This document shows, piece after piece, positions 18,838 to 27,360 of a stretch of DNA of 64,000 bases. The position numbers and the translations under genes are program-made. The DNA comes from Corynebacterium pseudotuberculosis (GTDB lineage: Bacteria; Actinomycetota; Actinomycetes; Mycobacteriales; Mycobacteriaceae), in contig NZ_CP021251.1 in the NCBI RefSeq assembly GCF_002155265.1, forward strand, positions 1,674,001 through 1,738,000, read 5' to 3'. The notes beneath the pieces are model-generated. The model was given only the letters and a program-made list of their open reading frames with translations, was not told where the DNA came from and ran no database searches. Within the stretch, counting starts at the first letter, position 1. Each line of letters opens with the position of its first letter.

Positions 18838-19941
18838 ATGACCATGGATAATGAGTACCTCGAACATCACTTGGGTTCCCTTATGACTACGTCAGGGACA
18901 GACCTAGGGAAAGCCACAGCTGTTCCTCCGGAGATAGTTAAACGCGCTCGCCGCCGCATAGACGTAGATGAGCTTTTCGAAGGCGTTCGCAGGTGCGACC
19001 GCACCCTCATGTCACGCGCGATTACTCTACTGGAGTCGACAGCCGCGGCGCACCGCGTACTGGCACAAGAATTGCTAGTTAGGTTGCTGCCTTTTAGTGG
19101 AAAAGCACTGCGGGTAGGAATCACTGGTGTTCCTGGAGTCGGGAAATCAACTTTTATTGAGGCTCTTGGAATGCAGTTGATCGCTGAGGGGCATAAAGTC
19201 GCGGTATTAGCTATTGATCCCTCTTCAACTAAAACACGGGGATCTATTCTCGGCGACAAGACTCGAATGGCTAAGCTAGCTCGCGAAGATAACGCGTTTA
19301 TCCGCCCGTCTCCATCAGCGGGAACGCTTGGCGGCGTGGCTAAAGCTACTCGAGAGTCCATGGTTGTTTTTGAGGCTGCCGGCTATGACGTAATCCTCGT
19401 GGAGACTGTGGGCGTGGGGCAGTCAGAGGTAGCGGTTTCTCAAATGGTGGATTGTTTTACATTCTTAGCGCTTGCTGGTGCTGGAGATCAGCTCCAAGGA
19501 ATTAAAAAAGGCGTCTTGGAAATGGCTGATCTCGTTGCAATCAATAAAGCCGATGGTCCCAATCTTAAAAACGCCAAGCGTGCAGCGAGGGAACTGGGTG
19601 CTGCAATGCGGATGGTTCGTCAAGAAAACGACTTGTGGCACCCTCCAACGATGACGGTATCTGCTGTAGAAAATGAAGGGGTCGCAGAATTCTGGAACCA
19701 CGTCCAAGAACATCATAAAGTGATGTTAGATTCTGGAACTTTCGAACACACACGTAGGGAACAACAGGTCCAATGGATGTGGTCGATGGTGCATGAGACG
19801 CTGCTTCAGAGATTGAACTCAGATCCTGAGGTCGTTTCTGTCCGCAAACTCGTAGAAACTCAGCTAAGACAAGCCCAAATAACCCCGACCCTCGGCGCAG
19901 AAAAAATTCTTCGGGCTTTTGACCATGGAGACGGGCCCTAG
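18838..19941 (+). CDS. meaB: MeaB/ArgK-type P-loop GTPase, mutase chaperone
   Basis: The 367-residue G3E-family GTPase guards methylmalonyl-CoA mutase against inactivation and helps load cobalamin. It has a Walker A motif in GITGVPGVGKSTFIE, the DPSSTKTRGSILGDKTRM segment and the base-recognition NKAD (VAINKADGPN). The ATG at 18838 follows GAAGGA; the upstream GTG at 18808 would start within the hairpin stem. It forms a functional cluster with mutA and mutB. The 3' end is 16 bases from the convergent SDR gene. Confidence 0.95.
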   Translation: MTMDNEYLEHHLGSLMTTSGTDLGKATAVPPEIVKRARRRIDVDELFEGVRRCDRTLMSRAITLLESTAAAHRVLAQELLVRLLPFSGKALRVGITGVPGVGKSTFIEALGMQLIAEGHKVAVLAIDPSSTKTRGSILGDKTRMAKLAREDNAFIRPSPSAGTLGGVAKATRESMVVFEAAGYDVILVETVGVGQSEVAVSQMVDCFTFLALAGAGDQLQGIKKGVLEMADLVAINKADGPNLKNAKRAARELGAAMRMVRQENDLWHPPTMTVSAVENEGVAEFWNHVQEHHKVMLDSGTFEHTRREQQVQWMWSMVHETLLQRLNSDPEVVSVRKLVETQLRQAQITPTLGAEKILRAFDHGDGP

Positions 19942-19957
19942 CACGCTTTCAAGTTTT

Positions 19958-21430
19958 CTACCAGGGGTGAGGCCTATAATCTTTGAGAAAGCAGCCATAA
20001 AGATCGACCCCATTTTCGCCTTGAACTATGGGGTCATAGACTCTGGCAGCGCCGTCAACTAGGTCAAGGGGCGCCTTAAACCCCTCGTCAGCTAGTCGTT
20101 TCTTTGTTGTGTGTGGGCGCTCATCAGTAATCCACCCGGTATCTACAGAGGTTACAAGGACCCCATGCTCGAACATTTCGGTAGCGGTGGTTCGCGTTAA
20201 CATGTTAAGGGCTGCTTTAGCCATGTTTGTGTGAGGGTGACCTGGTCCTTTGTATCCTCGGCTAAAAACTCTCTCCATAGCAGAGACATTGATCACGTAT
20301 TTCCGACGCGCAGACGATGCCTCCAATGCGGGACGAAGCCTGTTAAAGAGGATGAAGGGTGCAGTAGCATTACACAGCTGAACTTCTAGCATTTCTACGG
20401 GATCTATATCTCCGACTTTGGCCACCCATGAGTTATGGTTCACCAAGTCAGGAATAAGACCCCCAGCGTCCACTCCATACAGCTCATTTCCTGCGCGCAT
20501 CGCTCGTTCTGCTATGCGCTGGGCGTCGTTAGTGTCTAAGACATCAGAACTGACCAAGAGACTGCGGCGGTTTTTCCTATGTTCTAAAGACTCCGGATGA
20601 AGGTTTGTTGCAACACCCAACTCAAGAAGCGCCACGTCGTTCTGTATTCCGGTAAGTGGTTGTGCTTCCGCAGATACCAAACCCGAATATGCTCCAGGTG
20701 ATCTTCGAACGGTTTGCGCAGCGTTATTAATAAGGATGTCCAGGGGAGTTTCTCCCACCATAACGGCAAGTTCTTCGACCCTTGCTGGGTTGCGCAAGTC
20801 AATTCCTACAATGCGCAAGCGCTCAATCCACTCGGAAGAATCTGGTATCGCGCTAAACCTGCGGGCAGCGTCCTTAGGAAAGCGGGTAGTGATTGTCAGA
20901 TGAGCACCATCACGAAGCAATTTAAGTGCTATATACATGCCAATCTTTGCGCGTCCACCGGTCAAGAGTGCTCGCCTGCCTGTCAGGTCTACGCGCTGTT
21001 CGCGGCGCTGCCGATTATCGCTGGCGCAGTCCGGGCAGAGTTGATGGTGGAAAGAATCAACCAAGGTATATGGCTGCTTGCAAATATAACAGTTATGCGA
21101 TTTGTTGAGTCTTCCGGCAAATCCATGGGGTGTGGCTACCGCACCGACTTCAAGCGGAATAGGCTTTTGACCTTGCGGGGCAATAAGAAGGCCCGCTGTT
21201 TCATCGTCAGTCCTACGAGGGTTGGCCGTTGCAGTTGCGGCAAGCACCTGGGCGTCGGCAAGCCTTCTTTTCTGCTTTGCGATGCTCCTGCGATTCTTTT
21301 TTATCGTCTTAAAAAGCTTGCTCACGGCGTGATGCAGCGTAACAGCTTGAGGATGATCCTGGGGCAAGTCGCCGGCTTCTTTTAAGACTCGTAGCGCAAT
21401 ATCCAACTCGTCTGGATTGATGTCGGTCAT
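19958..21430 (-). CDS. SDR-like protein with N-terminal zinc finger and no catalytic Tyr
   Basis: The 490-residue protein has a basic helical N-terminus, then a C-X2-C-X14-C-X2-C zinc-binding motif (about residues 114-135). A Rossmann SDR domain with GGRAKIG and INNAAQTV follows. At the usual YxxxK catalytic site the sequence reads TNMAK, so the Lys is present but the Tyr is a Thr. The size is about twice that of a classical SDR. The ATG at 21430 is preferred over the GTG at 21439. The zinc finger suggests binding to nucleic acid or a protein partner; enzymatic function is doubtful. Neighbours give no pathway. Confidence 0.75.
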   Translation of the reverse strand: MTDINPDELDIALRVLKEAGDLPQDHPQAVTLHHAVSKLFKTIKKNRRSIAKQKRRLADAQVLAATATANPRRTDDETAGLLIAPQGQKPIPLEVGAVATPHGFAGRLNKSHNCYICKQPYTLVDSFHHQLCPDCASDNRQRREQRVDLTGRRALLTGGRAKIGMYIALKLLRDGAHLTITTRFPKDAARRFSAIPDSSEWIERLRIVGIDLRNPARVEELAVMVGETPLDILINNAAQTVRRSPGAYSGLVSAEAQPLTGIQNDVALLELGVATNLHPESLEHRKNRRSLLVSSDVLDTNDAQRIAERAMRAGNELYGVDAGGLIPDLVNHNSWVAKVGDIDPVEMLEVQLCNATAPFILFNRLRPALEASSARRKYVINVSAMERVFSRGYKGPGHPHTNMAKAALNMLTRTTATEMFEHGVLVTSVDTGWITDERPHTTKKRLADEGFKAPLDLVDGAARVYDPIVQGENGVDLYGCFLKDYRPHPW

Positions 21431-21449
21431 TTGTTCCACTTTATCGTCG

Positions 21450-22403
21450 CTAGGAAGAGCGGCCTATAATCACGCCTCCTGAAACCATAAAAGGCCAGGA
21501 AATGCCGTTTTTGGTCAGCACAGATAACGGATCGCATTGTGGGAAAAATAGTACGTCGCGCTGGGTATAGGACATCAGGTACTCGTCAAAGGGCGGGAGC
21601 TGGATATGGAGTTGCAGAGCGGCAGCGATGTCGCTATCTGAGACATTGTTTTGCCAGCTCCCCATAAACACGTCGGGGGAGACCTCCAACAGAGCGCCGG
21701 AGTCGACTGCTTTTCTAGCTTCACGACGCACAACGGTCTTAGGCAACGTAGACCACCATGCGCAATCGACTATGTGAGCTGGGCCGCGGGTGGAAAAATA
21801 GTTGGTTACTAACGTTTCAATGCTTGCATCACGGTTCATATCACAACCGGCAGCATCGGCGCGGATAAAAGTATCATGATTACCTGTCTTAGCGCCTTGG
21901 ATGAGGTCGCCGGTACGACCTAAACGACGCATGACGTTGGACAACAGGGAAGAGTCAATTCCGAGGTGGTCTCGTAGCTGCTGGCGACTACGCGGAGTGA
22001 CGCAAAGCTGTACAGTGCGTTCGAGGATCTCTGAATATTCTTGTTCTGTTATCCCAAAGCGCTGAGCAGAAGCCTTAATAGTTCCCAACCCTCGCTTGCC
22101 TATAACGGCTACAATCCACGCGTTATCTTTGTGGAGAAAATGAAGTGTGCCGCGTTGTGACCATGTACGGATAACCTCGTAATTTTTCAGGCAATCGTCC
22201 AAATGGCTTTGTATGGTGCCGGTATACAGCTCGTGCACTCCAGTGCGCACCGCCAGGCCCTGCAAACCACCTGCATAGTTTTGTCCTTGAGTAGCCATCA
22301 TCTGAAAAGCTACATCCGATAGTGATTTTGGCTGGGGATGCGCATCACTTGGGCTGAGATAATGGGCGATCATCCGCCGTGCGCGGATTTCCTCATCGTG
22401 CAT
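21450..22403 (-). CDS. Winged-helix DNA-binding protein (HTH_42/AlkZ-like), C-terminally short
   Basis: The 317-residue protein has the family's QRGTLHFLHKDNAW segment, a central winged-helix region and the late LPPFDEYLMSYTQR motif. Members of this family include DNA glycosylases that unhook cross-links. Usual members continue about 50 residues past the GGVIIGRW position. Here the frame stops after GRSS, and the next gene begins about 20 bases later. A deletion that removed the C-terminus is likely, so activity is uncertain. Confidence 0.7.
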   Translation of the reverse strand: MHDEEIRARRMIAHYLSPSDAHPQPKSLSDVAFQMMATQGQNYAGGLQGLAVRTGVHELYTGTIQSHLDDCLKNYEVIRTWSQRGTLHFLHKDNAWIVAVIGKRGLGTIKASAQRFGITEQEYSEILERTVQLCVTPRSRQQLRDHLGIDSSLLSNVMRRLGRTGDLIQGAKTGNHDTFIRADAAGCDMNRDASIETLVTNYFSTRGPAHIVDCAWWSTLPKTVVRREARKAVDSGALLEVSPDVFMGSWQNNVSDSDIAAALQLHIQLPPFDEYLMSYTQRDVLFFPQCDPLSVLTKNGISWPFMVSGGVIIGRSS

Positions 22404-22450
22404 AGCTTGAGAGCTTACCTGCTAGGATTCAGGACCGATATTATGCCCAG

Positions 22451-23019
22451 CTATGCAGATGAGCCTAGGCAAAGCCTTTTCCCACGCCTTTTATCAATGA
22501 GCCACTGGTCGTGGCTGACTATCACTAAAGTTCCGGCCCATTCAGAGATCGCGTCTTCAAAGGCTTCGATCGTGTTAAGGTCGAGGTAATTAGTCGGCTC
22601 GTCGATGAGGAGTATAGCCGGCTGTTCAGCAACAGCAACAGCTATCTGAGTGCGCCGTTGATTGCCCGCAGACAGTGCTGGCACCGGGATATTCCACATG
22701 GAGGGATGAATAATTCCTGTGCCCATCTGGCCGATACCTTCATTCCATACGGTTTCTGTGAAACCGGGATCGCCTTGCTGGGGGAGGCGTTGGGGATCAG
22801 CACTAGCCGATCATCTCGTGTAATCGTTCCGCTTGCATCGCTATGAGCCGTAGTTGGTGGGGCTCCAGCAGCAACCCAATTCACCAACGTGGATTTTCCA
22901 CAGCCATTGGGTCCAACCAAGCAAGCGCGCTCGCCAGCGCCTACACGCAAAGAAATATGGTTGAGAAGAGGACACGAATTATAAGAAAAATCGACGTCAG
23001 TGAGTTCGATAGAAGTCAT
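22451..23019 (-). pseudogene. ABC-type ATPase gene with a one-base frameshift
   Basis: From ATG 23019 the first frame encodes TSIELTDVDFSY and Walker A GPNGCGKST, then runs out of frame after DDRLVLIP. The second frame, ending at 22451, encodes the signature LSAGNQRRTQIAVA, Walker B ILLIDEPTNYLDL and the switch SHDQWLID. Adding one base to the four-base homopolymer at 22792-22795 joins the frames into a continuous LIPQRLPQQGDPG and gives one nucleotide-binding domain of about 189 residues, similar to half of an ABC-F protein. It is either a recent pseudogene or a sequencing error in a homopolymer. Confidence 0.8.
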
Positions 23020-23223
23020 GGTTGATCCCCAAGAGCAGGACAACGGTGTAAACGTCTCAGCTCAGCTGAGTAGAGATCAGATCAACATCGGAAGAATAAC
23101 CTCACACATGCGTTTTTATTCGATTTAAAGTGGATGGCACTAGCTTAGCCGCAGTATACCTACGGCGCCGCCACGCGGGACCTTGCCCGAAAGGGGTGAA
23201 CGACAGGGAAAATAGTAAAGAAA

Positions 23224-23263
23224 AACGGAGGTAACAATCCCTTTCGGGTTTGTTACCTCCGTT
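23224..23263 (-). terminator. Terminator of the tRNA-Leu gene
   Basis: AACGGAGGTAACAA (23224-23237) and TTGTTACCTCCGTT (23250-23263) form a perfect 14-base stem, with an inner CCC/GGG stem. On the minus strand it lies downstream of the tRNA and is followed by TTTTTCTTT. Confidence 0.85.
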
Positions 23264-23282
23264 AATATACATTAACTATTTG

Positions 23283-23368
23283 TGCCCGAGGGGGGACTTG
23301 AACCCCCACGTCCGTTAGTAGGACACTAGCACCTCAAGCTAGCGCGTCTGCCATTCCGCCACCCGGGC
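23283..23368 (-). tRNA. tRNA-Leu, anticodon GAG
   Basis: The minus strand shows a full class II tRNA: acceptor GCCCGGG pairing with the 3' CTCGGGC, a D arm, anticodon stem CTAGC/GCTAG around loop TTGAGGT (anticodon GAG), a long variable arm typical of Leu, and T arm GGGGGTTCAAGTCCCCC. The CCA end is not encoded. tRNA-Leu genes are common integration sites, and this one stands at the boundary between two conserved gene blocks. Confidence 0.95.
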
Positions 23369-23632
23369 CGGGTAGTGTTTCCAGCCGCTTGGCTGTTGAC
23401 TTGCTTAACTATATGAGCGACTCAATAGATAGGCAAATCGGCAGGTCACAAAGGGTAAAACATTTAAAGAATATGCTTTGTGGCATCACGCTTAACCGGG
23501 GCCGATTGTGGCATACGTCTTCCCTCTGTTTGTTATGGATTCACTTTACGTTTGCGTGATCACTCGTAAATGAATGCTCTGAGAAAATTTTGCACAGAAA
23601 AACACGCTTATTTTGTTTTGATTCGACCTATC

Positions 23633-23648
23633 CGCGATTTAGATCACA
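23633..23648 (-). promoter_or_regulatory. GlxR-like site before dhaKLM
   Basis: On the minus strand TGTGATCTAAATCGCG matches TGTGANNTANNTCACA at all but two fixed positions, including the central TA. A cAMP-dependent carbon-source control of the dihydroxyacetone kinase operon would make sense. The match is by consensus only. Confidence 0.4.
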
Positions 23649-23691
23649 ACACAATGATGCTAAAAATCCGTACAGTCGAACCCATAAAACC

Positions 23692-23739
23692 ATTGCATTT
23701 GCAATATAAACAGCAAGACAAACGACAGTGCTGTCGTTT
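23692..23739 (+). promoter_or_regulatory. Two adjacent palindromes before dhaK
   Basis: ATTGCA-TT-TGCAAT lies at 23692-23705, and AAACGACAG-TG-CTGTCGTTT at 23720-23739. Both are perfect inverted repeats with a 2-base centre, and the second ends 55 bases before the dhaK ATG. They look like operators for a dimeric regulator. No regulator gene is adjacent, so the protein that binds is unknown. Confidence 0.5.
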
Positions 23740-23794
23740 ACGTGAAGGTCTGTGAGCGATGCGATCAGTTTTCTCTCTGCGAAAGGTTGATCCC

Positions 23795-24796
23795 ATGAAA
23801 AAGCTTGTCAACGATCCGCAAAAGATTGTTCAAGAAGCCGTCGATGGATTTGTGGCCGCCCATAATGACGTAGTTTCAGCCCATAACGATCCCTTATTCA
23901 TCACACGCGTGCACCTAAAGCAAGAGGGGAAAGTGGCCCTTATATCTGGCGGTGGTTCTGGCCACGAGCCACTACATTCCGGTTTTGTCGGAGAAGGAAT
24001 GCTTGATGCCGCTATACCGGGACCAGTCTTCACTTCTCCAACGCCAGACCCTATCTTGGAAGCGACTAAAGCAGTCAACCGTGGGGCAGGTGTGGTGTAC
24101 ATCGTGAAGAACTACACAGGCGATGTTCTAAATTTTGACACAGCCGCGGAACTTGCAGAACTCGAAGACATAGAGGTGATTCAGGTAATCGTGGACGACG
24201 ACGTAGCTGTTGAGGATTCTCTCTATACAGCAGGTCGTCGCGGGGTAGCTGGAACCATGTTAGTGGAAAAACTTGCAGGAGCAGCCGCTGAACGCGGGGA
24301 TTCACTAGACGAAGTCGCTGCTGTGGCTAAAAAAGCGGTCGAAAATGTTGCCTCAATGGGAGTCGCATTGTCGGCATGCACGGTCCCTCACGTAGGAAAA
24401 CCATCGTTTGACCTTTCAGAAAACGAGATTGAGATTGGGGTTGGCATTCATGGGGAACCGGGACGACGGAAAGCCCCGATGAGCGATGCTGACTCAATCA
24501 CCGATCAACTTATAGACCCCATTCTCCACGAGCTTCAGCTCCTTCATGGAGAGCAGGTCATAGCTTTGGTTAATGGTATGGGTGCCACTCCTTTATCGGA
24601 GCTTTATGTTGTCTTCAGGCGGGTTCAAGAACGCCTAAATGAGGCAGGAATCGTCGTAAAACGCTCACTCGTGGGCAATTACGTGACAAGCCTTGATATG
24701 CAAGGCGTATCAGTTACCTTGATGCGGGTTGATGAGGAAGCATTAAAGCTTTTCGACGCCCCCGTTAATACCGTTGCTTATCGTAAAGGAATATAA
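23795..24796 (+). CDS. dhaK: Dihydroxyacetone kinase subunit DhaK
   Basis: The 333-residue subunit binds dihydroxyacetone covalently through a His. The conserved VALISGGGSGHEPLH loop is present near residue 50, and the substrate His lies in GVGIHGEPGRR. The PTS-dependent type uses DhaL-ADP as phosphoryl donor, recharged by DhaM. All three genes are adjacent (2-base gap, then a 4-base overlap). The ATG at 23795 has GAAAGG before it. No glycerol dehydrogenase gene is next to it, so the source of dihydroxyacetone is not shown here. Confidence 0.96.
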   Translation: MKKLVNDPQKIVQEAVDGFVAAHNDVVSAHNDPLFITRVHLKQEGKVALISGGGSGHEPLHSGFVGEGMLDAAIPGPVFTSPTPDPILEATKAVNRGAGVVYIVKNYTGDVLNFDTAAELAELEDIEVIQVIVDDDVAVEDSLYTAGRRGVAGTMLVEKLAGAAAERGDSLDEVAAVAKKAVENVASMGVALSACTVPHVGKPSFDLSENEIEIGVGIHGEPGRRKAPMSDADSITDQLIDPILHELQLLHGEQVIALVNGMGATPLSELYVVFRRVQERLNEAGIVVKRSLVGNYVTSLDMQGVSVTLMRVDEEALKLFDAPVNTVAYRKGI

Positions 24797-24798
24797 CC

Positions 24799-25446
24799 AT
24801 GAATTTTCTCACTGTTGATTGGGCTAACAATTGGATTAGCCGGTGTGCCGTCGCCGCAAAAGAACACCGGGAGGCATTAATAGAACTCGACCGGGTTATC
24901 GGCGATGCGGACCATGGAGAAAATATCGATCGAGGTTTTAGCGCTGTCCTAGAAAAATTAGATGGTCAGGAATTGGCCACGCCTTCCGAAGTACTCAAAA
25001 TAACTGCAGCCACACTCATTTCCACTGTCGGAGGTGCATCGGGGCCGTTACTCGGAACTGCCTTTCTCAGAGCGTCGAAAGCGATTAAAGACAAAGAGAA
25101 GCTAGATGCTGCAGCAGTAGCCGACCTTATCGACGGCGCTCTGGAAGGTATCACAGCTCGTGGCAAAGCTACTCCGGGGGAGAAGACTATGGTCGATGCA
25201 TGGAGTCTTGCTTCCGCGGCGGCAAGAAGCGCAGCAGATAACGGCGCTACAGCTGCCGAGGTACTTGCTCGCGCCGCAGAATCCGCAGAACAGGGAGCCG
25301 AATCGACTATCCCTATGGTTGCTACAAAAGGTCGAGCTTCTTACCTAGGGGAGCGGTCTGTAGGACATAAAGATCCTGGCGCTACATCTTCTGCATTATT
25401 CCTTAAAGCCGCAGCAGACGCTGCAAAGGAGTGCACGGCTTCATGA
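24799..25446 (+). CDS. dhaL: Dihydroxyacetone kinase subunit DhaL
   Basis: The 215-residue all-helical subunit holds ADP/ATP. The Mg-binding Asp cluster is visible in DRVIGDADHGENIDRG, the nucleotide loop in GGASGPLLGTAFLRA, and PGEKTMVDAW follows. It passes phosphate to dihydroxyacetone on DhaK, yielding dihydroxyacetone phosphate for glycolysis. It starts 2 bases after dhaK, and its last codons overlap dhaM. Confidence 0.96.
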   Translation: MNFLTVDWANNWISRCAVAAKEHREALIELDRVIGDADHGENIDRGFSAVLEKLDGQELATPSEVLKITAATLISTVGGASGPLLGTAFLRASKAIKDKEKLDAAAVADLIDGALEGITARGKATPGEKTMVDAWSLASAAARSAADNGATAAEVLARAAESAEQGAESTIPMVATKGRASYLGERSVGHKDPGATSSALFLKAAADAAKECTAS

Positions 25447-26132
25447 GTAAGCAAAAAGTAGGGCTTGTCCTTGTCTCCCATTCAGCCTCATTGGCAGAAG
25501 GACTCTGTGAACTCGCTCAACAAATGGCTTCTGACGTATGTATTGTTCCGGCAGGTGGACGAGAGGACGGGGGAATAGGAACCTCTTATGAGCTTGTAGA
25601 AAGATCAGTCGAGGAGCTTTTGAATAAAAAACTGGAGGTTCTTATTCTCACGGATTTGGGCTCGGCAACAATGACGGTAGAAACCCTCCTAGACTTTTAT
25701 GATGACCAGTCTGTTGCTTTTGTCAACGTTCCTTTTGTGGAAGGCGCAGTTGCCGCTGCGACCGCCGCGCAACAAGGCGATACTTTGGATAAGGTAATCG
25801 AGGCTGCTCTCTCTGCAAATACGATGTTCGTTCCAGAGCTTGTGCCAGAACTCGTCACATCAGCCCCAGAGCCCATACCTTCTGGGGAATATGGACGTCA
25901 GGTTACCGTTGTGGATACTGCCGGCTTGCATGCTCGCCCTGCGTCTCTTATCTCTGAGATTGCTTCAGAAGCCGAGGGGAGTATCCAGGTGAACGGGGTA
26001 GACGCAGCGTCTTCTTTACTGCTTATGTCTCTTGGTATCCGTCAAGGCGAAACAGTTACGGTCACGGGTGCCCCCCTAGATCGCACGATTATCGATGCTA
26101 TCGCAGATGCAATAGCAAGTGGACTGGATTAA
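25443..26132 (+). CDS. dhaM: PTS phosphoryl-transfer protein DhaM (EIIA-HPr fusion)
   Basis: The 229-residue protein has an EIIA-Man-type domain (residues 1 to about 125, with the phospho-His in LVSHSASLAEG). A C-terminal HPr domain (about 145-229) has its His in AGLHARPASLIS. It lacks the EI domain found in longer DhaM forms, so phosphate must come from the cell's EI. The ATG overlaps the dhaL stop (ATGA). It makes the kinase PTS-driven rather than ATP-driven. Confidence 0.94.
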   Translation: MSKQKVGLVLVSHSASLAEGLCELAQQMASDVCIVPAGGREDGGIGTSYELVERSVEELLNKKLEVLILTDLGSATMTVETLLDFYDDQSVAFVNVPFVEGAVAAATAAQQGDTLDKVIEAALSANTMFVPELVPELVTSAPEPIPSGEYGRQVTVVDTAGLHARPASLISEIASEAEGSIQVNGVDAASSLLLMSLGIRQGETVTVTGAPLDRTIIDAIADAIASGLD

Positions 26133-26237
26133 GGTGCTCAAGCTTGCCCGAAAATCCGGGCTAAATAGGGGCTCCATGAGCCATAAAAGAGATGGTTTCC
26201 ATAGCCACACAACAAATGTTCAGGTAAAAATGACCAC

Positions 26238-26774
26238 ATGAGTACCTACATAGACCCACGATTCCCTGGCCCCGATCCCTATGCTCCGCTGAAAGACCTT
26301 CCAGTTTTCTCTCTAAGCTCCACGTCCTTTAAAGAAGGGGAAAAAATCCCTGAAATTCATTTGGCCGAAGGGGGCTTGTCACCTCAGCTTTCATGGTCAA
26401 ATTTACCTGAGGGAACAAAATCACTGGCTATTACGTGTTTCGACCCTGATGCTCCCACCGCTTCAGGTTTTTGGCACTGGGCGGCTTTTAATATTCCGGT
26501 TACTGTTAGCGAGCTTGCCCAAGGTGCAGGAGATGAAACCCTTGGGGGGATTGAAAGTGCGATAACCCTCAAAGGTGACTCCGGCATTCGGGGCTACTAC
26601 GGCCCCAATCCTCCTGCTGGTCACGGTCCACATCGCTATCTTTTCGCAGTACATGCAGTAGATGTAGAAAGTTTTGAGATCCCTACCGACGCTACTCCTA
26701 CCGTTCTAGGCTTTAACTTGTATTTCCACTCACTTGCTCGCACGGTGTACTGGGGCTGGTACGAAAATGCCTAA
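26238..26774 (+). CDS. YbhB/YbcL family Raf-kinase-inhibitor-like (PEBP) protein
   Basis: The 178-residue protein has the PEBP core: LSPQLSWSNLPEGTKSLAI, DPDAPTASGFWHWAAFNIP, then GYYGPNPPAGHGPHRYLFAVHAVD. These build the anion-binding pocket. No signal peptide is seen. Rv2140c is the M. tuberculosis counterpart, and the order with pyrD and LppL is the same. Physiological ligand unknown. It overlaps the next membrane-protein gene by 8 bases. Confidence 0.93.
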   Translation: MSTYIDPRFPGPDPYAPLKDLPVFSLSSTSFKEGEKIPEIHLAEGGLSPQLSWSNLPEGTKSLAITCFDPDAPTASGFWHWAAFNIPVTVSELAQGAGDETLGGIESAITLKGDSGIRGYYGPNPPAGHGPHRYLFAVHAVDVESFEIPTDATPTVLGFNLYFHSLARTVYWGWYENA

Positions 26775-27159
26775 GGCATTAGCAAACCACCCCACAAGCG
26801 CTACGATTCCAGTAGCCCTAAGGGTCGGCGGAGCCTTTGTTGCTATTGCGTTCGTTTTATTTATTTTTACATTCGTTCAAATAGCAACCGTGGGATGGAT
26901 GGAACCTGTTGCAGTGACTGCTCGCTTTCTCTTAATCATTCTCGCAGCGGGAATCTTTGGAGGGTTTGCCACTATCCGAAAGGAACAAGCCGCCTCCCGG
27001 CTTCAAATCGGAGCGCTTATCGTAGCGTTAGCGTTTGTTATAGCTGGCCGATTTCTAAGCCCTGAACCGATATTTGTATGGCAGCAATATTGGTTACCCA
27101 TTTATGGATTCTTAGCGCTTGTGTGCGGATTTGTGGCTAGGCAGTCTGCTATACGGTAA
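26767..27159 (+). CDS. Small membrane protein, unknown
   Basis: The 130-residue protein has four predicted membrane helices (ALRVGGAFVAIAFVLFIF, AVTARFLLIILAAGIFGG, IGALIVALAFVIAG, YWLPIYGFLALVCGFVA). The ATG at 26767 lies inside the end of the YbhB gene (ATGCCTAA), which suggests translational coupling. I do not recognise the family. Its high hydrophobicity and smooth coupling support a real gene. Confidence 0.75.
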   Translation: MPKALANHPTSATIPVALRVGGAFVAIAFVLFIFTFVQIATVGWMEPVAVTARFLLIILAAGIFGGFATIRKEQAASRLQIGALIVALAFVIAGRFLSPEPIFVWQQYWLPIYGFLALVCGFVARQSAIR

Positions 27160-27209
27160 AGGCTTCCACTTTTGCTGATTGTTTTATGCAAAAACCATCA
27201 ATCCGGGGG

Positions 27210-27245
27210 AGAAAAAGAAAAAGATTAGTTTCTTTTTCTTTTTCT
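27210..27245 (+). terminator. A/G-only perfect hairpin
   Basis: AGAAAAAGAAAAAGA (27210-27224) and TCTTTTTCTTTTTCT (27231-27245) form a perfect 15-base stem with a 6-base loop. The stem is almost pure A:U, and the 3' arm acts as the U-tract. It follows the YbhB/membrane pair and probably ends that transcript. Confidence 0.6.
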
Positions 27246-27360
27246 GCCATGGAAAACACTGCATCAGTATTAATATTTAGTTATCATTCTATTAATAGGT
27301 AGGTAACATCGCGTTTTACTGCCATGTACCATTTTCACGGACATGCAAAGGACCAGACTG

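Larger units (their letters stand above)
23369..23794. other. Upstream region of dhaKLM
   Basis: This 426-base stretch between tRNA-Leu and dhaK has no supported gene. Its right half holds three potential protein-binding sites (23633-23648, 23692-23705 and 23720-23739), all within about 160 bases of the dhaK start. The left half is A/T-rich and shows nothing I can name. Confidence 0.55.

Noticed and set aside
20714..21385. A 223-residue plus-strand frame opposite the zinc-finger SDR
   Set aside because: It is antisense to a protein with clear domains, has no ribosome-binding site and resembles nothing known.
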